Of a stretch of DNA of 64,000 nucleotides, positions 1 to 22,760 are shown piece after piece. Position 1 is the stretch's first letter. Every line of letters starts with the position of its first letter. The translations under genes and the position numbers were made by a program. This DNA is from Halisarca cf. caerulea (lineage: Eukaryota; Porifera; Demospongiae; Chondrillida; Halisarcidae): assembly GCA_963170055.1 (NCBI GenBank), contig CAUJGJ010000313.1, positions 7,754,979 through 7,818,978 of the forward strand, read 5' to 3'. The notes beneath the pieces are model-generated. The model searched no databases. It was given only the letters and a program-made list of their open reading frames with translations, and had not been told where the DNA came from.

Positions 1-199
1 GTAGGAAATGCTGCAAGAAATGCAGAATCCAGGCTGCAGAGTGTCTTATCTACTCAGTCAGTTGACTCTGCTGCATGGATGGCTGTGAAGTGAAAGTCTA
101 GAAAAGGATACACCGAACGGCTGAGCTTGAAGTAATTATATACAATACAGCGTAGAAAGGAGTATTGCTAGACGTTAGATCCTTTAGTATTCTATAATG

Positions 200-505
200 T
201 TTCCTCTGAGTCATCAGGACATAATCTGCCACGTTCGAGTGCATGGTAAACGATGGAACACAACCACTTCCAGTTAGCTGGTGTCTGTTGAGAAGAGATC
301 AGCAGATTGCCACCATTTCGACCAACGTACCTGTAGAAGGAACAGGAGGAGCAATTGTTGGACCAAACAACAGATCTCCCTTAACTCTAACTTCAGTTAC
401 AGGAACTTTGAATGGATTATCCCTGTAATGTCAAGCCAGAATAAGTAATGCCCAGACAGTGTCACAGAGTACACCAATTGCTACTCTGTTAGTAATATAA
501 AGATC
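200..505 (+). pseudogene. Relic Ig exon of a type-2 receptor
   Basis: The sequence matches the Ig exon of genes E and F: a TFEC-like start, then LLRRDQQI, VEGTGGAIVGPNN and SPLTLTSV in the same order. Reading breaks at a TAA (about 426-428), where intact copies encode the second Ig cysteine. No signal exon or acceptor is visible upstream in the window. It is a decayed exon left of gene A and shows that type-2 genes once lay on this side of the array. Confidence 0.75.
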
Positions 506-626
506 TTGAATTTCTGTCTACTGATTATTAAAATTGGATCGAGAATAAGTAGGATGTCTGATTTTATCGTTTGAACCATCAGCCATGATGCCGGCCATTT
601 GTAACATCGTCTCATGAGTGCATTTA

Positions 627-815
627 GATCTGGTAACTGTCATAGCAAGGTCTAAACTATGTTCATAACTAGTTATATTATAATTTGCCTTTTTAAGATC
701 AACATCGTCTTGTTACCAGACCCATGAACACTTGGGTCTGGTAACTATCATAGCGAGGTCTGAACTATGTCCATAATTAGTTATATTCATGTTTGCCTTT
801 CAAGTGTTGATGTCA
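627..815 (+). repeat. Direct repeat, two copies of about 80 bp
   Basis: Copy 1 (about 627-706) and copy 2 (about 735-815) share TCTGGTAACT, CATAGC, AGGTCT and an AGTTATATT stretch, offset by about 107 bp. No coding content. Confidence 0.6.
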
Positions 816-816
816 T

Positions 817-858
817 ATATTCCATTTAGAGCCCATCATTGACCGTATCTCACTCATG
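817..858 (+). pseudogene. Fragment of type-1 exon 5 with its acceptor
   Basis: The acceptor TCCATTTAG and the following 29 bases equal the start of exon 5 in genes A, B and C (PIIDRISLM). Similarity stops after the ATG at 858. A type-1 FN3 fragment thus sits beside a type-2 Ig relic, a chimeric remnant from unequal exchange. Confidence 0.75.
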
Positions 859-903
859 AACTGTCCTCTATGCCTAGGCCTGTGCATGTATGTTCTTAGT
901 CTA

Positions 904-1045
904 AGTGTCTTACCCAGTATTTTCCTTTATGTGTGTGCTTGTTTTAGTGTCTTGCCCAGTATTTTCCTTTATGTGTGTGCTTGTTTTAGTGTCTTGTCCA
1001 GTATTTTCCTATATGTGAGCGCTTGTTTTAGTGTTTTAGTCCAGT
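904..1045 (+). repeat. 42-bp tandem repeat, about 3.3 copies
   Basis: The unit starts at 904, 946, 988 and 1030, each beginning AGTGTCTT or AGTGTTTT. Because 42 is a multiple of three the repeat stays open in one frame, but nothing suggests a gene. Confidence 0.8.
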
Positions 1046-1680
1046 ACCTTATGCATGAGCACATCAGTTTTACTGTTTATGTTTTGTATGGTTATGTCAC
1101 TCTTCGTCACTGGGAGCCTATGTAGTAGCCCACTGAGCTAGTGCCATCTCCATTCTAAATAATGAGAATTTGAATGAACTGAACAGAATACTCCTCCCAA
1201 GTTGAAAGAAACAGTACTACATGTATCCTCAAGCTCAGAAGATAAGGAATCTACTGTAGAAACCCTACTGTTACGTCGGCATCGGGCACCGCTTAGCGCT
1301 ACTTATGCAAAAAAGTGTTTCTTTTGTACACCATGATGGCATACGAAAAGGATTCAGGTTACGTGATGTTCATTGCTCACCCCCCTGGTTCAAAACATCT
1401 TCCTATGCCTATCCATTGTTCATATACCTGTCCCAGAAAATCTGCTCCCTGTATAGAATGCGGTCTGCATGGATGGGGCAATTTTGGGTGAAAGATGGAT
1501 ATTGCAGTAATTTCCCTGTGCAACGTGGTTCTGCTAAGCTATACTGAGTCTCCAGACCAGTTGTTGAAGTCATAAAAATGGCGGCCGACGGTCTGGTTTC
1601 AAGATAGTCTAGCTAGTAGCTAGACTAGTTTCGAGACAACTTTTACTATATACTTTGAGACTAACGATCTCAGTCGTGAC
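1046..1680. other. Upstream region of gene A, no recognised gene
   Basis: An 80-codon open stretch (1305-1547) has no recognisable family. A short inverted repeat, GTCTAGCTA/TAGCTAGAC, lies at about 1607-1626, some 55 bp before the gene A start codon. The promoter is presumably here, but I see no convincing TATA box. Confidence 0.4.
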
Positions 1681-9677
<7,997 letters not shown>

Positions 9678-9740
9678 ACTGTTTTATTCTCTTTGGGGGT
9701 CAATTAATGTTTTCTAAACTTGAGTGGCTATGTTGTTGCA

Positions 9741-9958
9741 TTCCAGGTCAAGCTATGCTTTGTGTACTTGTATTGGTCCAGACAAACTTCCTCTGAGCTT
9801 TAGGGATGCAGTGCAACTTTTAATGTTTCACTGTATACATGTGTATTACACTACCTGTAATAATAGCTTAGTTTGCAAAAGGATGCATGGGGAGTATTGT
9901 ATATTTGAGTTTAAAAGAAATTTGCTTATAATAAGAAAGTCTTATAATATAAGCAACA

Positions 9959-9998
<40 letters not shown>

Positions 9999-10140
9999 AA
10001 TACCAATGTACCTACTGCAATGACAGATAACCTTCAATGGTCAAACTACTACTTTTCCAAGCACTAGTGGAGCTTACCAGTTTGGAGCAAGGTTGGAAAT
10101 GACCGGGGTATTGCTAAGGGTAGGGGAGGCATCCCCATAG
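9741..10140 (+). pseudogene. Relic of type-2 intron plus FN3 second-half exon
   Basis: Positions 9741-9830 match the intron between FN3 half-exons in E and G (TTGTGTACTTGTATTGGTCC). After an intact acceptor (TGACAG, 10021-10026) the exon reads TFNGQTTTFPSTSGAYQFGA as in genes E-H, then runs into a TAG near 10138 and loses its second half. A (TA)n run lies at 9964-9994. A type-2 fragment has thus landed behind a type-1 gene. Confidence 0.75.
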
Positions 10141-10295
10141 GTAGGAAATATCAATATTTCAGTTGATTTCAGTTATACACTCAAATCAGTTTTTTGTATT
10201 TTAGTACTGTAACAGTTTCCCAAGCTAATGTCATTTACTTTTTGTCACCTCCCCTTGTACAGATGTAAAGGTGTGTATTTCTTCCGCTTGTATAG

Positions 10296-10768
10296 CCAAC
10301 TACACCACCTCCCACACCAAAGGACTTACCTGTCATCGCTGGTGCCTTAGCTGGTGGAGTAGTCTTTGTACTGCTCGTTCTCATTGTCATCTCTCTCTGT
10401 GTCATCTGCTATATACATGAAGTTCTGGAAGACAAGTGAGTGTGTATTAATGCTCCTTGTTTTGCAAATTGTGTATGATACTATTATGTTGTTTGTGTAC
10501 AATGCCAATAGGAATGGATAATACCACAGCAAAGGACAAAGTGAAGGAGGACTGCACTTATGATGATGTGCTGGTGAGCTCCGGTACTGTACAAAACATA
10601 CAGCTGGACTCAAACCCTTCATATCTCCCCCTGACCATCGAACCTTTAGCCAATGATCCAACTTACGAGGAAATGGAGACTAAACTGCAGCTGACAGCTA
10701 ATCCTGCTTATGAGCCCATTGGATCGATCCAGAAGAGTCAGCAGATTCCTGTTTATTCCAACTTGTAA
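10296..10768 (+). pseudogene. Extra type-1 TM exon and tail exon behind gene A
   Basis: A second TM exon (10296-10435) resembles exon 9 of B and C but has a shifted acceptor (TATAG instead of TAGAG) and a 2-bp insertion near CTATATACATGAAG, so it does not read through. The following tail exon (acceptor AATAG, 10512-10768) is fully open, ends with TAA, and keeps five tyrosine motifs: CTYDDV, NPSYLPL, DPTYEEM, NPAYEPI and PVYSNL. No Ig or type-1 FN3 exon precedes it. It could be a leftover of a lost gene, or an alternative 3' end for gene A using only the tail exon. The phase-1 acceptor allows this. Confidence 0.7.
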
Positions 10769-12111
10769 CTGTCATTCATGTGTGCTATAATTGTCCAATT
10801 CCTGACTGAAAAACTTCCAATTATTTTTAGCTTTACAAAGTTTATCTTTCTACTATATTATATGGACACTGTGCAATGGTTGTAGCACACATGTAGACAA
10901 ACTCAAGGGACCAAATGAAATTAAACCCTGTATGTACATTGACGTGCACGCACGTGGTATTATGCAGATGGGGGGGGTGGTTCTTCTATGGTTATGCTGT
11001 AGCTGGCGCCATCAGTGAAAGCAAAGAGTAATGTTTCAGGCACTTCATTGTCTCTTCGTCCCCTATATAGTTCACTGATTTTACTAGTGGTCCTATGTTG
11101 GAAATACATCCTATAATCTGGCTGGCAACTGCATGCCCCCCCCCCCCTAGCTTCCAACAAACACTCCCCGAACTTATATATGCATGTAGTACCTATAATA
11201 ATATTATTATCCATACAAGAGGTCACAGGACACATTCTTTAACCTAATTATTAGGGTGTTCTACACAAATGTGTTCTCCAATCCTTTAATAGATATCTCC
11301 TCTACTTACAAGAGTCATAGCAGGGTTCTATCTATAGGATTAAATTTTTTGGGGAAAAGTGTGAATATTACAGTGAAAGACTGCTGCACAAGATATGCAT
11401 GTACATTTGATGCATGTATTGTATGTGTATAGCAGGGTGATGGGGGAGGGGGGGGGGGGGGATAATTACAAAGTATGTGGGGGGCTGGTACACGTATGTA
11501 TGCGGTATCCTAGGCATCTATAAAACACATGCAGTGCAGTGATAATAGAGGTACATGCAGATATGTATATGGAGTGCAGAGGTATATATACCTATGAAAT
11601 TGGGGGGGGGGGGGGGGGGGGGGCAGAGTGCTAGACAAGATCTGGTGGCAACTGATCACTATAGCAATATGTATAAAGTATGCTATAGCCTTGACAATAT
11701 ACAAATGTGTTGCCAGATTCTCCATAGTGTCATCATGGGGGGTGTCTCTGGCATAGTTGGTTGCACTGGTGATTCTGAGGCTGGGCCAAGGGATGGACGA
11801 AGGTCCATCACATGTAGCAGAAAGTGATTCTTTGACGTTTTTCCTTACACCCCCCACCACTAAGGCAAAATGCAAGAGAAGAGCATCAACTGTACAGCCA
11901 GCAAATTGCCAGATTGAACACTGATTCCGTCCTCAATGATGACTGAATGTCGACACTGTCTTGTTGATTTGTTTGTTTGTACAAAGCATTCTACTATGTG
12001 ATTCAACTGTGGACAACAAATTGATTAAACATAATAATTATTGTTTGATTGTCTGATTGTTTGTTTATTGTGTATGTGACAGTGATCACAGGATCCCCTG
12101 GATGAGGAGGA
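10769..12111. other. Intergenic region with poly-G tracts and a D-type intron relic
   Basis: Runs of G lie at 10971-10978, about 11447-11461 and 11601-11623, and a C run near 11141. Segment 11636-11740 (AAGATCTGGTGG, GTGTTGCCAGATTCTC) matches the Ig-to-TM intron of D1-D4. The stretch from about 10880 resembles the downstream flanks of B and C. This suggests gene A once had a type-3 companion. No open gene was found. Confidence 0.6.
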
Positions 12112-12180
12112 TCTAGTCTGACGTGGCCAGACCGAATTTCTCCATTATCCACGAATTCGGTCTGACCACGTTAGACTAGA
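12112..12180. repeat. 69-bp hairpin upstream of gene B
   Basis: The arms TCTAGTCTGACGTGGCCAGA(CCGAATT) and their complement (27 bp, two mismatches) flank a 15-bp loop. It lies 126 bp before the gene B start codon. The same hairpin is 42 bp before gene C (26496-26563). Confidence 0.85.
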
Positions 12181-12814
12181 GGAGGACCAGCCACGGGCTG
12201 AAGGCAGAGGCGTCCTGTCTGAATAGTTTACGTTATTCATTACGCGTATTTGTACGAGGAGCGTTAGCTGGGAGCATCGTGACTTGTCAGCGAGTAGCAG
12301 CAGAAATGTTGACCACTCTTGGCATCTTGTGTGTACTTCAGATCATTGCAGCTCAAGTTAGGATACAACCAAAACCTCTTACGGGTCAAAATCTTGTTGT
12401 CATCTGTTCTTTTCCTGAGAATACTATGGCTATTGTGCTTAGTGTACGAGGTAGAGATATTACAACAATCGGGTCAAAATTCCTCGGACTACTAATAAGA
12501 GGAAGCACGGCTGTTGAGTACAGGTACGGTCCTTTGGAAGCATCTGACGATGGAGCTGTGTTTGAGTGCAACGACCAAAGTGGCAACACAAATTCCACAA
12601 CTTTAGAGTTACTAGGTGAGATCATAGATACTCAAAATATGGACTGTGTATACGGTGAATAACCATATTCTAGCCAGCTATATATAGGTAGAATATTATA
12701 TATAGTATGTCAGGTAAAGTATACGAAAACCGTTTAAAAATGGTAAAATGATGCAGGTCTGGATTGACACATGCAGGACGTGCAGTGTCTATCTCAAGCG
12801 ACACACTAATAATA

Positions 12815-13110
12815 ATAATAATAATAATAATTTCTTATTTTAACTGGGTGGGCCATTAGCCAGAGGCTACTCCCAAGGCTCCCAGTATCCCACACACTCA
12901 CATCCACTCGCTCACACACAATCAAATTAAATCAAATTCAAATTGTTTGGTGGCTGCAGTAGGTCATCTTCTCAGCTGTCCCAGGTTGGTGGCAGGGGGG
13001 TGCAGGGAAAAAAACTCCAAATGGCACACAGGTGGAGTGGTGCCTTCTGCTCAATGCTTGATTGACTTCAGTGCTAACCTACTGAGCCACCAGCACCCCC
13101 CTACACACTG
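12815..13110 (-). repeat. Possible tRNA-derived SINE fragment in gene B intron 1
   Basis: Read on the minus strand the segment starts near 13100 with GGTGGCTCAGTAGGTTAGCA, which fits a Pol III A box (TGGCTCAGTAGG). I see no good B box. An (AAT)n run lies at the other end (about 12808-12830), as in a SINE tail. The call is tentative. Confidence 0.4.
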
Positions 13111-15740
<2,630 letters not shown>

Positions 15741-16486
15741 GTCCCTCCAGAATACTCCACTATTCTCTCCCTGTCCATCACTGTTATGGAAGGAACTAGT
15801 GAGTACTTCTACCAGTTCACACTTAACAACAATGTCAATCCTGTACCCACCAACTTCACTTGGAGAAGAGGTAGTGAAGAGATATCCAATAGTGCAAGGA
15901 TCACTATTACAGTGAAATCCATCACAATAAGGAATGTAGGCAGAAGTGATTCTGGTATTTATGTTGTTACCGCTAATAATGCAGCTGGAAGGGCCTCAGC
16001 CAACTTTACAATGGATGTTCAATGTGAGTACTGTATATTGCACATATGTCTGTGCTGGAAGATGTGGTTTAGTACAAGAATTTTGGGTCCATGCAGGCTT
16101 TGCATGAATGTTGAACATTTCTGTTTCAATTCCTTCACTTTAAGCACATGCAGTGATTATATTTCAGATATTATGAAATCAGGTATTGTACCATGTTATA
16201 TACATGTTCCTGTGGATACCTAATTCAGATCCTCCGGAGTTCACTGGTGTAGCCAGTGATAGAAGTGTTCAGTTGAGGAATGGAAGTCCCTTCAACTTTA
16301 ACTGCACACCCAATGATGCCAACCCTTCTAGTGTGAGCTACAGTTTCAGGAGAAATGGAACAAACTTTTCAGTGAGTGGATCTGTTCTGACCATCTCTTC
16401 AGTTGTTCGAGGAGACAGTGGAAACTATTCATGTACAACAAATAACAGTGCAGGATCCACCACTTTGTACTATGGGTTACTAGTAG

Positions 16487-16489
<3 letters not shown>

Positions 16490-16554
<65 letters not shown>

Positions 16555-16586
16555 TGCATGCGTGCGTGTGTGAGTATGCTCGTGTA

Positions 16587-16650
<64 letters not shown>

Positions 16651-16686
16651 TGCATGCGTGCGTGTGTGAGTATGCTCGTGTATGTT

Positions 16687-16735
<49 letters not shown>

Positions 16736-16762
16736 ATGTGTGTGTGTGTGTGTGTGTGTGTG
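16490..16762 (+). repeat. (GT)n microsatellite at the donor of gene B intron 3
   Basis: It starts directly at the splice donor (exon ends 16489). It contains a higher-order duplication: the interruption ATGTGTGTGCATGCGTGCG followed by GAGTATGCTCGTGTATGTTT occurs twice, about 102 bp apart. Confidence 0.95.
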
Positions 16763-19278
16763 CACTCACATTTGTTTTACTTACGTATGTGGTTGTGAGT
16801 GTATACATTGGAATTTTGTGGTGTATGCAGATCGATGCATACATTTACGTATGCATAGATACATACCCGTAATGTCCATTGTATATTAATATGTTATAGT
16901 TTGATTGATTGATTGATTGATTAATTAATTTTAGACAGGAAAGTCCCTTCAGCTAACAGCTGGTCTTCCAGGGAGCCCTGCAAAACTTAACTATAATAAT
17001 ATACAGTATATAGTTTAATATAGTATATATATATATAGTTTAATTGTAACGATTTTATACTATCCTAGCCCCACCCACTGAACCTTGAACAGTGACTGTA
17101 TTTCGAGTGACTCCATTTTCCTCCACCATCTCCTGGACTCCGCCCACTGATGATGGTGGTATATCCAGTCCCTCATGGACTCCACCCTCTCCAGACTCCT
17201 CAACTGGTCTCACTTGTCATGTGACATACTCCAACAGTAGTGGTAGTTGGACCAGTACAGTCAACAGTACACAGTCGGTGTTGGCCTATCTCCAACACAG
17301 TACTGACTATGTTGTGAGTGTAGTAGCTGAGAATGTGTATGGAAGGAGTGCACCTTCTGGAGAGGTCATGTTTAGGACTAATGACAGTAGTGAGTTTGCA
17401 GTTGTGTTCAGTTCCTCCAGTATCTTCCTCTTTGCTGTTGCTTCATTTCGGTGTATTCTTGTGTGCCTTTCATGCCTCATTGTGTCTTATTCCATTTAGA
17501 GCCCATCATTGACCGTATCTCACTCATGGCTCTCAGTTTGACCAACTTCACTGCAAACATCACTTTCCTCACTGTTGGAGGACAGACTGTCACATCTTCC
17601 AAGGTATTCCATACCTGAAGCTGCAGCTTATGCATCATTACATGGCTTCTCTGTATGTGCATAGTCTATACTGTTACGATACTCTGTGTTGTGTGTAGTT
17701 GGTTGCATGTATACACTTAAATGTGTGTATTGTTACAGATAATAGTCAATGGTCTAGAGAAAACAGATACCACTCAAGTCACTGATGGTAAACTCAAGAC
17801 TGTATCACTAGTTGTGGATGGTCTCAGTTTGACCCAAGGCACTGACTACAGTGTCTCAGTAACTGCTACTAACAGTATTGGAGAGAGTGAACCAGTCATG
17901 GGTACACTGTCTGTACCGAGTGAGTGTGTGTCTTTGTTCATGTTATGTGTGTTCATGACCACCATACATCCACTCTCTCCATCTCAGATCCTCCCAACCC
18001 CACAGCACCTCCTACTGAGCTCCCTCCAAACAGCACCTCTCCTTGTTGTTCTGGAGTAAAGCTCAACCTAGCTAGACCTCAGGATGTGTCTGAGGTGAGA
18101 GTGTCATTGAGTGTCAATGGAGGTCCTTATGAGATGGTGAGGAGTGGAGACATCAACCTCTCTGGAGACATCCTCTACATCTCAGGACTACAAGCTGGAA
18201 CTGTGTATACAGCTAACATCACTGTTAGTAACATCTTTGGTTCAGCAACACAGCAAACTACACTAAAGCCCATATTGAGTAAGTGAAGTTTCAATGTTTG
18301 TTATTGGTGCATTTGTATGTTGCTAATATACATGTATCTCTTTATGTGTTGTTCGACCTAATCCACAGGTCGACCCTCCAACCCAGCGCTTCCTACAATA
18401 ACAGTTGATGGTACTGTAGTAACTGTTGTCCTGACTACAGACTATCCTGGCACTGAGAGGACAAGAAGTGGGAGTATGTTCACCTTTCAAGTTCATTTCA
18501 ACAAGAATGGTCACTCTACCCGTCAGTCCAGTACTCAAGCTGTCCCCTTCACTCCATTGGGTTTGAACACTATAAACACAGCACATGACTTTTCCCTGAG
18601 TGCTGGTACATATACAGTGAGTGTGTCTGCTGTCAATGAACATGGATCATCAGAGATGAGTTCTCCATCAGAACAGTTTGTGATTGCAGGTATGCCGTCG
18701 AAGCATACACACTTCACCAATGTCAGATGTGTTTATTTGCAAATTTTATGGTGACCGTGTATTTCAGTTCAGTTTTAGAATCTTAATTTATGCATGGAGG
18801 GATGCAAAGTGAGTATTCCTTAATTTGTAGAGCCTACTACACCACCTCCCACACCAAATGACCTACCTGTCATCATTGGTGCTGTAGTTAGCGGAGTAGT
18901 CTTTGTACTGCTCGTTCTCATTGTCATCTCTCTCTGTGTCATCTGCTACATGAAGTTCTGGAGGACAAGTGAGAGTGTGTATTAATGCTTGTTCTACAGA
19001 TAGTGTACATTATGTTGTTTGTGTAAAATGCCAATAGGGATGGACAATTGCGCGCGCGCGACTGTACTTATGATGAGGTGCTGGTGAGCTCCGGTACTGT
19101 ACAAAACATACAGCTGGACTCAAACCCTGCATATCAGCCCATGACCATTGAACCTTCAGTCAATGATCCAACTTACCAGGAAATAGAGACTAAACTGCAG
19201 CTGACAGCTAATCCTGCTTATGAGCCCATTGGACTGACCCAGAAGAGTCAGCAGATTCCCGTTTATTCAAACCTGTAA

Positions 19279-20993
19279 CTGTTATTCATGTGTGCTATAA
19301 TTGCCCAATTCCTGTGAGAAAGAAAAACTATTATAATTATATTTTTTTAGCTTTACAAACTTTCTTCTCAGCATAATAGTATTTTATCTCCGGATGACGT
19401 CAAACATCACAGGAGCTGCGTTGGGTCAAACATCACAGAAGCTGCGTTGGGTCGAACATCACAGAAGCTGCGTTGGGTAGAATTTGGGATACCTGTCCTG
19501 CGGTCAGGACAGTATTCGCTAAGAGCCCAGTTTGTCATAACAATCCATAGTGCAAAAGGTCGCAATACCAACTTGTGCAATGTACAGCGACTATAGCAGA
19601 GCACCTGTCTTTTTGAGTGTTAAAAGGAGATGAAATTGGTTACTACACACGCGGCTTCGAATTCCTTGGTGGAGCAACATGTTACTCCCCAAGCAGTCAT
19701 GTAGTAACTAGTGCATATGGACTCTTTGTACTCGTTGTAGTATGCATGCAGACAAGCTCAAGGGCACCACAAAGGTATATGTATATACGTATGTTGACGT
19801 GTGCACATGGTGTCATGCAGGGGGGGGGGGTTCTTCCATGCATGCAATAGCCATTAGTGAAAGCAAATTAAAAGAGTGATGTTTTGGGTATACCACTGTC
19901 TCTTCATCGATGTCCCCTTGAATGATTTTGTGTTAATTGGTACATGTAATTAAGTTGCATGGTTTTACATGAAAAAGTACTAGTGTTCCTATAAGTTCAT
20001 TGGAGCACATCATAGTCTGGCTTGCTAGCTAGAACTCCCTTTAACTGCCCCCACCCCCCCCTCCAGTACATACTCCCTGAACTTCTATGTGCATGTGGTG
20101 TCTAATATTTGATCGTGCTCTCAGTTCATGGGTGGCTTTCCAATCATTTAATTTGTCAAAATGAGATCTATGACATGAAAACTCTTTTTTGATAGAAGTC
20201 ACAACTCAATGTTACAACTGAACCTCAACTACAGCCTCTAAATGGAGAAAGGTATATGTTCTATAACAGCTTGCTTGGCCAACTTCCAAAAAGGAGTCTA
20301 CATGCATTGCATGTGTTGACGTCTTTGCAAGAGGTTTCTGAAATGCACCACAGGACACATTCCTTAACATATACAGTATTTGGGTGTTTGACATAAAGGC
20401 ATCCTTTCGATCCAGAGTGACTGTCATATAGAAACACCAAAAACAGAATAACAGGTAGCCTATGCATCACGCAGCTAGCTGGAGGGAAATTGAGCAGAGA
20501 GTCTCCACAACATCGCGACCCTTGTTCTGTCAACCACTGGTAGCATGAGAGATGAGGCAACAGCCTCTGCCAATGCCTGGCAGACATGATGCCCGAAAGA
20601 AGACAACTGCCTATAATATACTTAGTCACAATTGGATTGATTCATATATGGTTAGTTAAGATGCCGTCTGCATGTCTTTGCCCTGAGCATCTGTTATGTG
20701 TATTCATTGCAACAGATTGAGGTATATGTGTGTGTGGGTGGTGGGGGGGGGGGGGGGGGGGGGGGAGGGAGGGGATCCAGCAGCCATGTCTATGTAAACT
20801 TATCACTTTGTTCCTATAACAACATTATGTTATCATGACTGTTAACATTCCTTATATGTATAAAGCGTCTACAGTAACTAGCCGATGGTATGCAAATACG
20901 AATACATACAATATCTTATTTAGTTTTAGTGTCTTGCGTGTGGTTTAGATAATACTTTTCATTTTCGAGTAAATGATGTCATATAATTTAAAC
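19279..20993. other. Gene B downstream flank with tandem repeat and poly-G tracts
   Basis: A 26-bp unit (CATCACAGAAGCTGCGTTGG core) repeats three times at 19401-19478. G runs lie at about 19820-19830 and 20742-20765. From about 19480 to 20990 it parallels the flank of gene C (32030-33584), so B+D1 and C+D2 are copies of one unit. No gene was found. Confidence 0.7.
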
Positions 20994-21417
20994 ATGGATC
21001 AAGGATTAGAGTTTGTGCTCCTATTGTGCTTAATTTTCAGTGTCCTACAAGGTAAGCAGCCCCTTCAAAACGGACAAGTCATAGCGAAAATCACAACTAA
21101 TAATAATCAGCTGGCATAGTTTTCAACCCACAAACATCGAACACTTCCATGCTGGGGGGAGGAGGACTGTGACAGCCATGTTTACTTGTCGTCCTGAAGA
21201 CACAATAATTTGTGATATGGAAGTAACTTTTACTTATTCCTGATATATTTGGCTGATGTGACGAGTCAACATACGGTTGGCCTGTCCGATTAGTCTGTTG
21301 ATCAGCACAAATCTAAATGCTATCGTTTCACAGTCCTATCACCATAGATATTAACATACATATGTATATATTATCTATGCTGGCACGACGTGCAGGTGCA
21401 CGTGTTTATTTTAATAT

Positions 21418-21600
21418 ATAGTAGAACCTCACTAGTAAGAACACTGTTAATGAGTAATACCTGGTTAGGAAGTACAAGGATATGATACCCCAGCTTATAA
21501 CCCATAATACTAATCGATATGGTTATATAGCAAGTACTATACTGATAGAGAGTAGCAATATGGAGGGTCCCCAGGTGTACTCACTAATGCTAGGTTAGAC
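21418..21600. mobile_element. Foldback MITE inside D1
   Basis: Starts ATAGTAGAACCTCACTAGTA and runs in near identity with 7500-7683 (AAGAACACTGTTAATGAG, CTGGTTAGGAAGTACAAGG). The right end is degraded (GGTTAGACTGAAT). Confidence 0.75.
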
Positions 21601-22184
21601 TGAATATAACAGTCAAGGAGTACAGAGTAGCTATAGTCTAAACTTAGCTGGATTATAGAGTGTGGGACAAGATCTGGTGGTAACTGGTCACTAGCACCAC
21701 TAGCACTTCTACTGTACCTGCTCGACAATGTAAAAATGTGTTGCCAGATTCTCTCAGTGTCATAGAAAATAATGTTATGGTGTAGATTGAATGTTACCTC
21801 AACCCAAGCCATGCACTTACTATCTGTATACCAGTATCTTCACTGCATAATATGCACTGGCCATGCAATCCGTTGTGTATGCAAAATACTGTATGGCTTG
21901 CAATTGTTTCACATATTACTGAATCGTTTTCTTTTCCCAAAATCTCAGTACACAGTTTCCTAAGTTAGTTATATTTGTTTATCATGTCTGCATTGAATGT
22001 GACGTGTCTTTCTTCCAATCACACACAGTTGCGAGTTCACAGCCTCCCACATCTAACAACCAACCCATCATCATTGGCGTTGTAGGTGGTATAGTGAATT
22101 GTACTCTCCTCGTTCTCATTCTCATCAATCTCTGTGTCATCTGGTACGTGAAGATCTGGAGGACAAGTGAGACTCAGTGTGCAT

Positions 22185-22298
22185 TCCATTTCTGCGAGTA
22201 CAGATTAGTTACAGTTTGTCCTTTGTATCTACATAAGCTGTACAGCTTATGTATATACAAAGGACAAACTGTAACTAATCTGTACTCGCAGAAATGGA
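22185..22298. repeat. 114-bp near-perfect palindrome in D1 TM-to-tail intron
   Basis: The arms begin TCCATTTCTGCGAGTACAG and are complementary over 43 bp without mismatch; the centre (ACATAAGCTGTACAGCTTATG) is also palindromic. D2 and D3 have only the left-arm sequence at this site, so the right arm is a new inverted duplication. Confidence 0.9.
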
Positions 22299-22566
22299 TT
22301 CCGAAGAAATACGCGGCACATTTTTGTTCAACTTAAGGTTGCACTTATGGCTAGCATATAATTGTATGTATATGGAAGATGGAAAAGAGAATTCTGTTCA
22401 TTTCAGTGCCTATGATCCCAGTACATTATACAATGAGACAGTTAGTGCTGCTTGTGTTTTCCTAATAATTAGGTTAATTTTATGTTACAGTGAAACTCTC
22501 TCAAAGACACTGTTGAGATACAGTCATCTCCTTCAACAGGTAACTGTTGCCTGCTCCATTAAATAG

Positions 22567-22760
22567 CTCACATGCACATTATTATAATATCTAATAATAA
22601 TAATAATAATAATAATAAAATGGCCCTACATGTGACCTGGAATATTATGTTTAGGCATGGGTTGCTGCATGTACACACAAATATAACAGAACAAAGTATG
22701 TTTGCTGTGAAAAATTTTTTATCATGCATGGAAAATGTACATTTTTTACACCTACATGTA
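22567..22760. repeat. (AAT)n run and intron sequence before the D1 tail exon
   Basis: An (ATA/AAT)n tract lies at about 22592-22618, followed by sequence shared with D2-D4 (GCATGTACAC, AGTATGT, CACCTACATG) that leads to the tail acceptor. Confidence 0.6.

Noticed and set aside
20261..20629. Antisense open frames in the gene B flank
   Set aside because: They are not preserved in the duplicated gene C flank (32800-33200), where indels break them.
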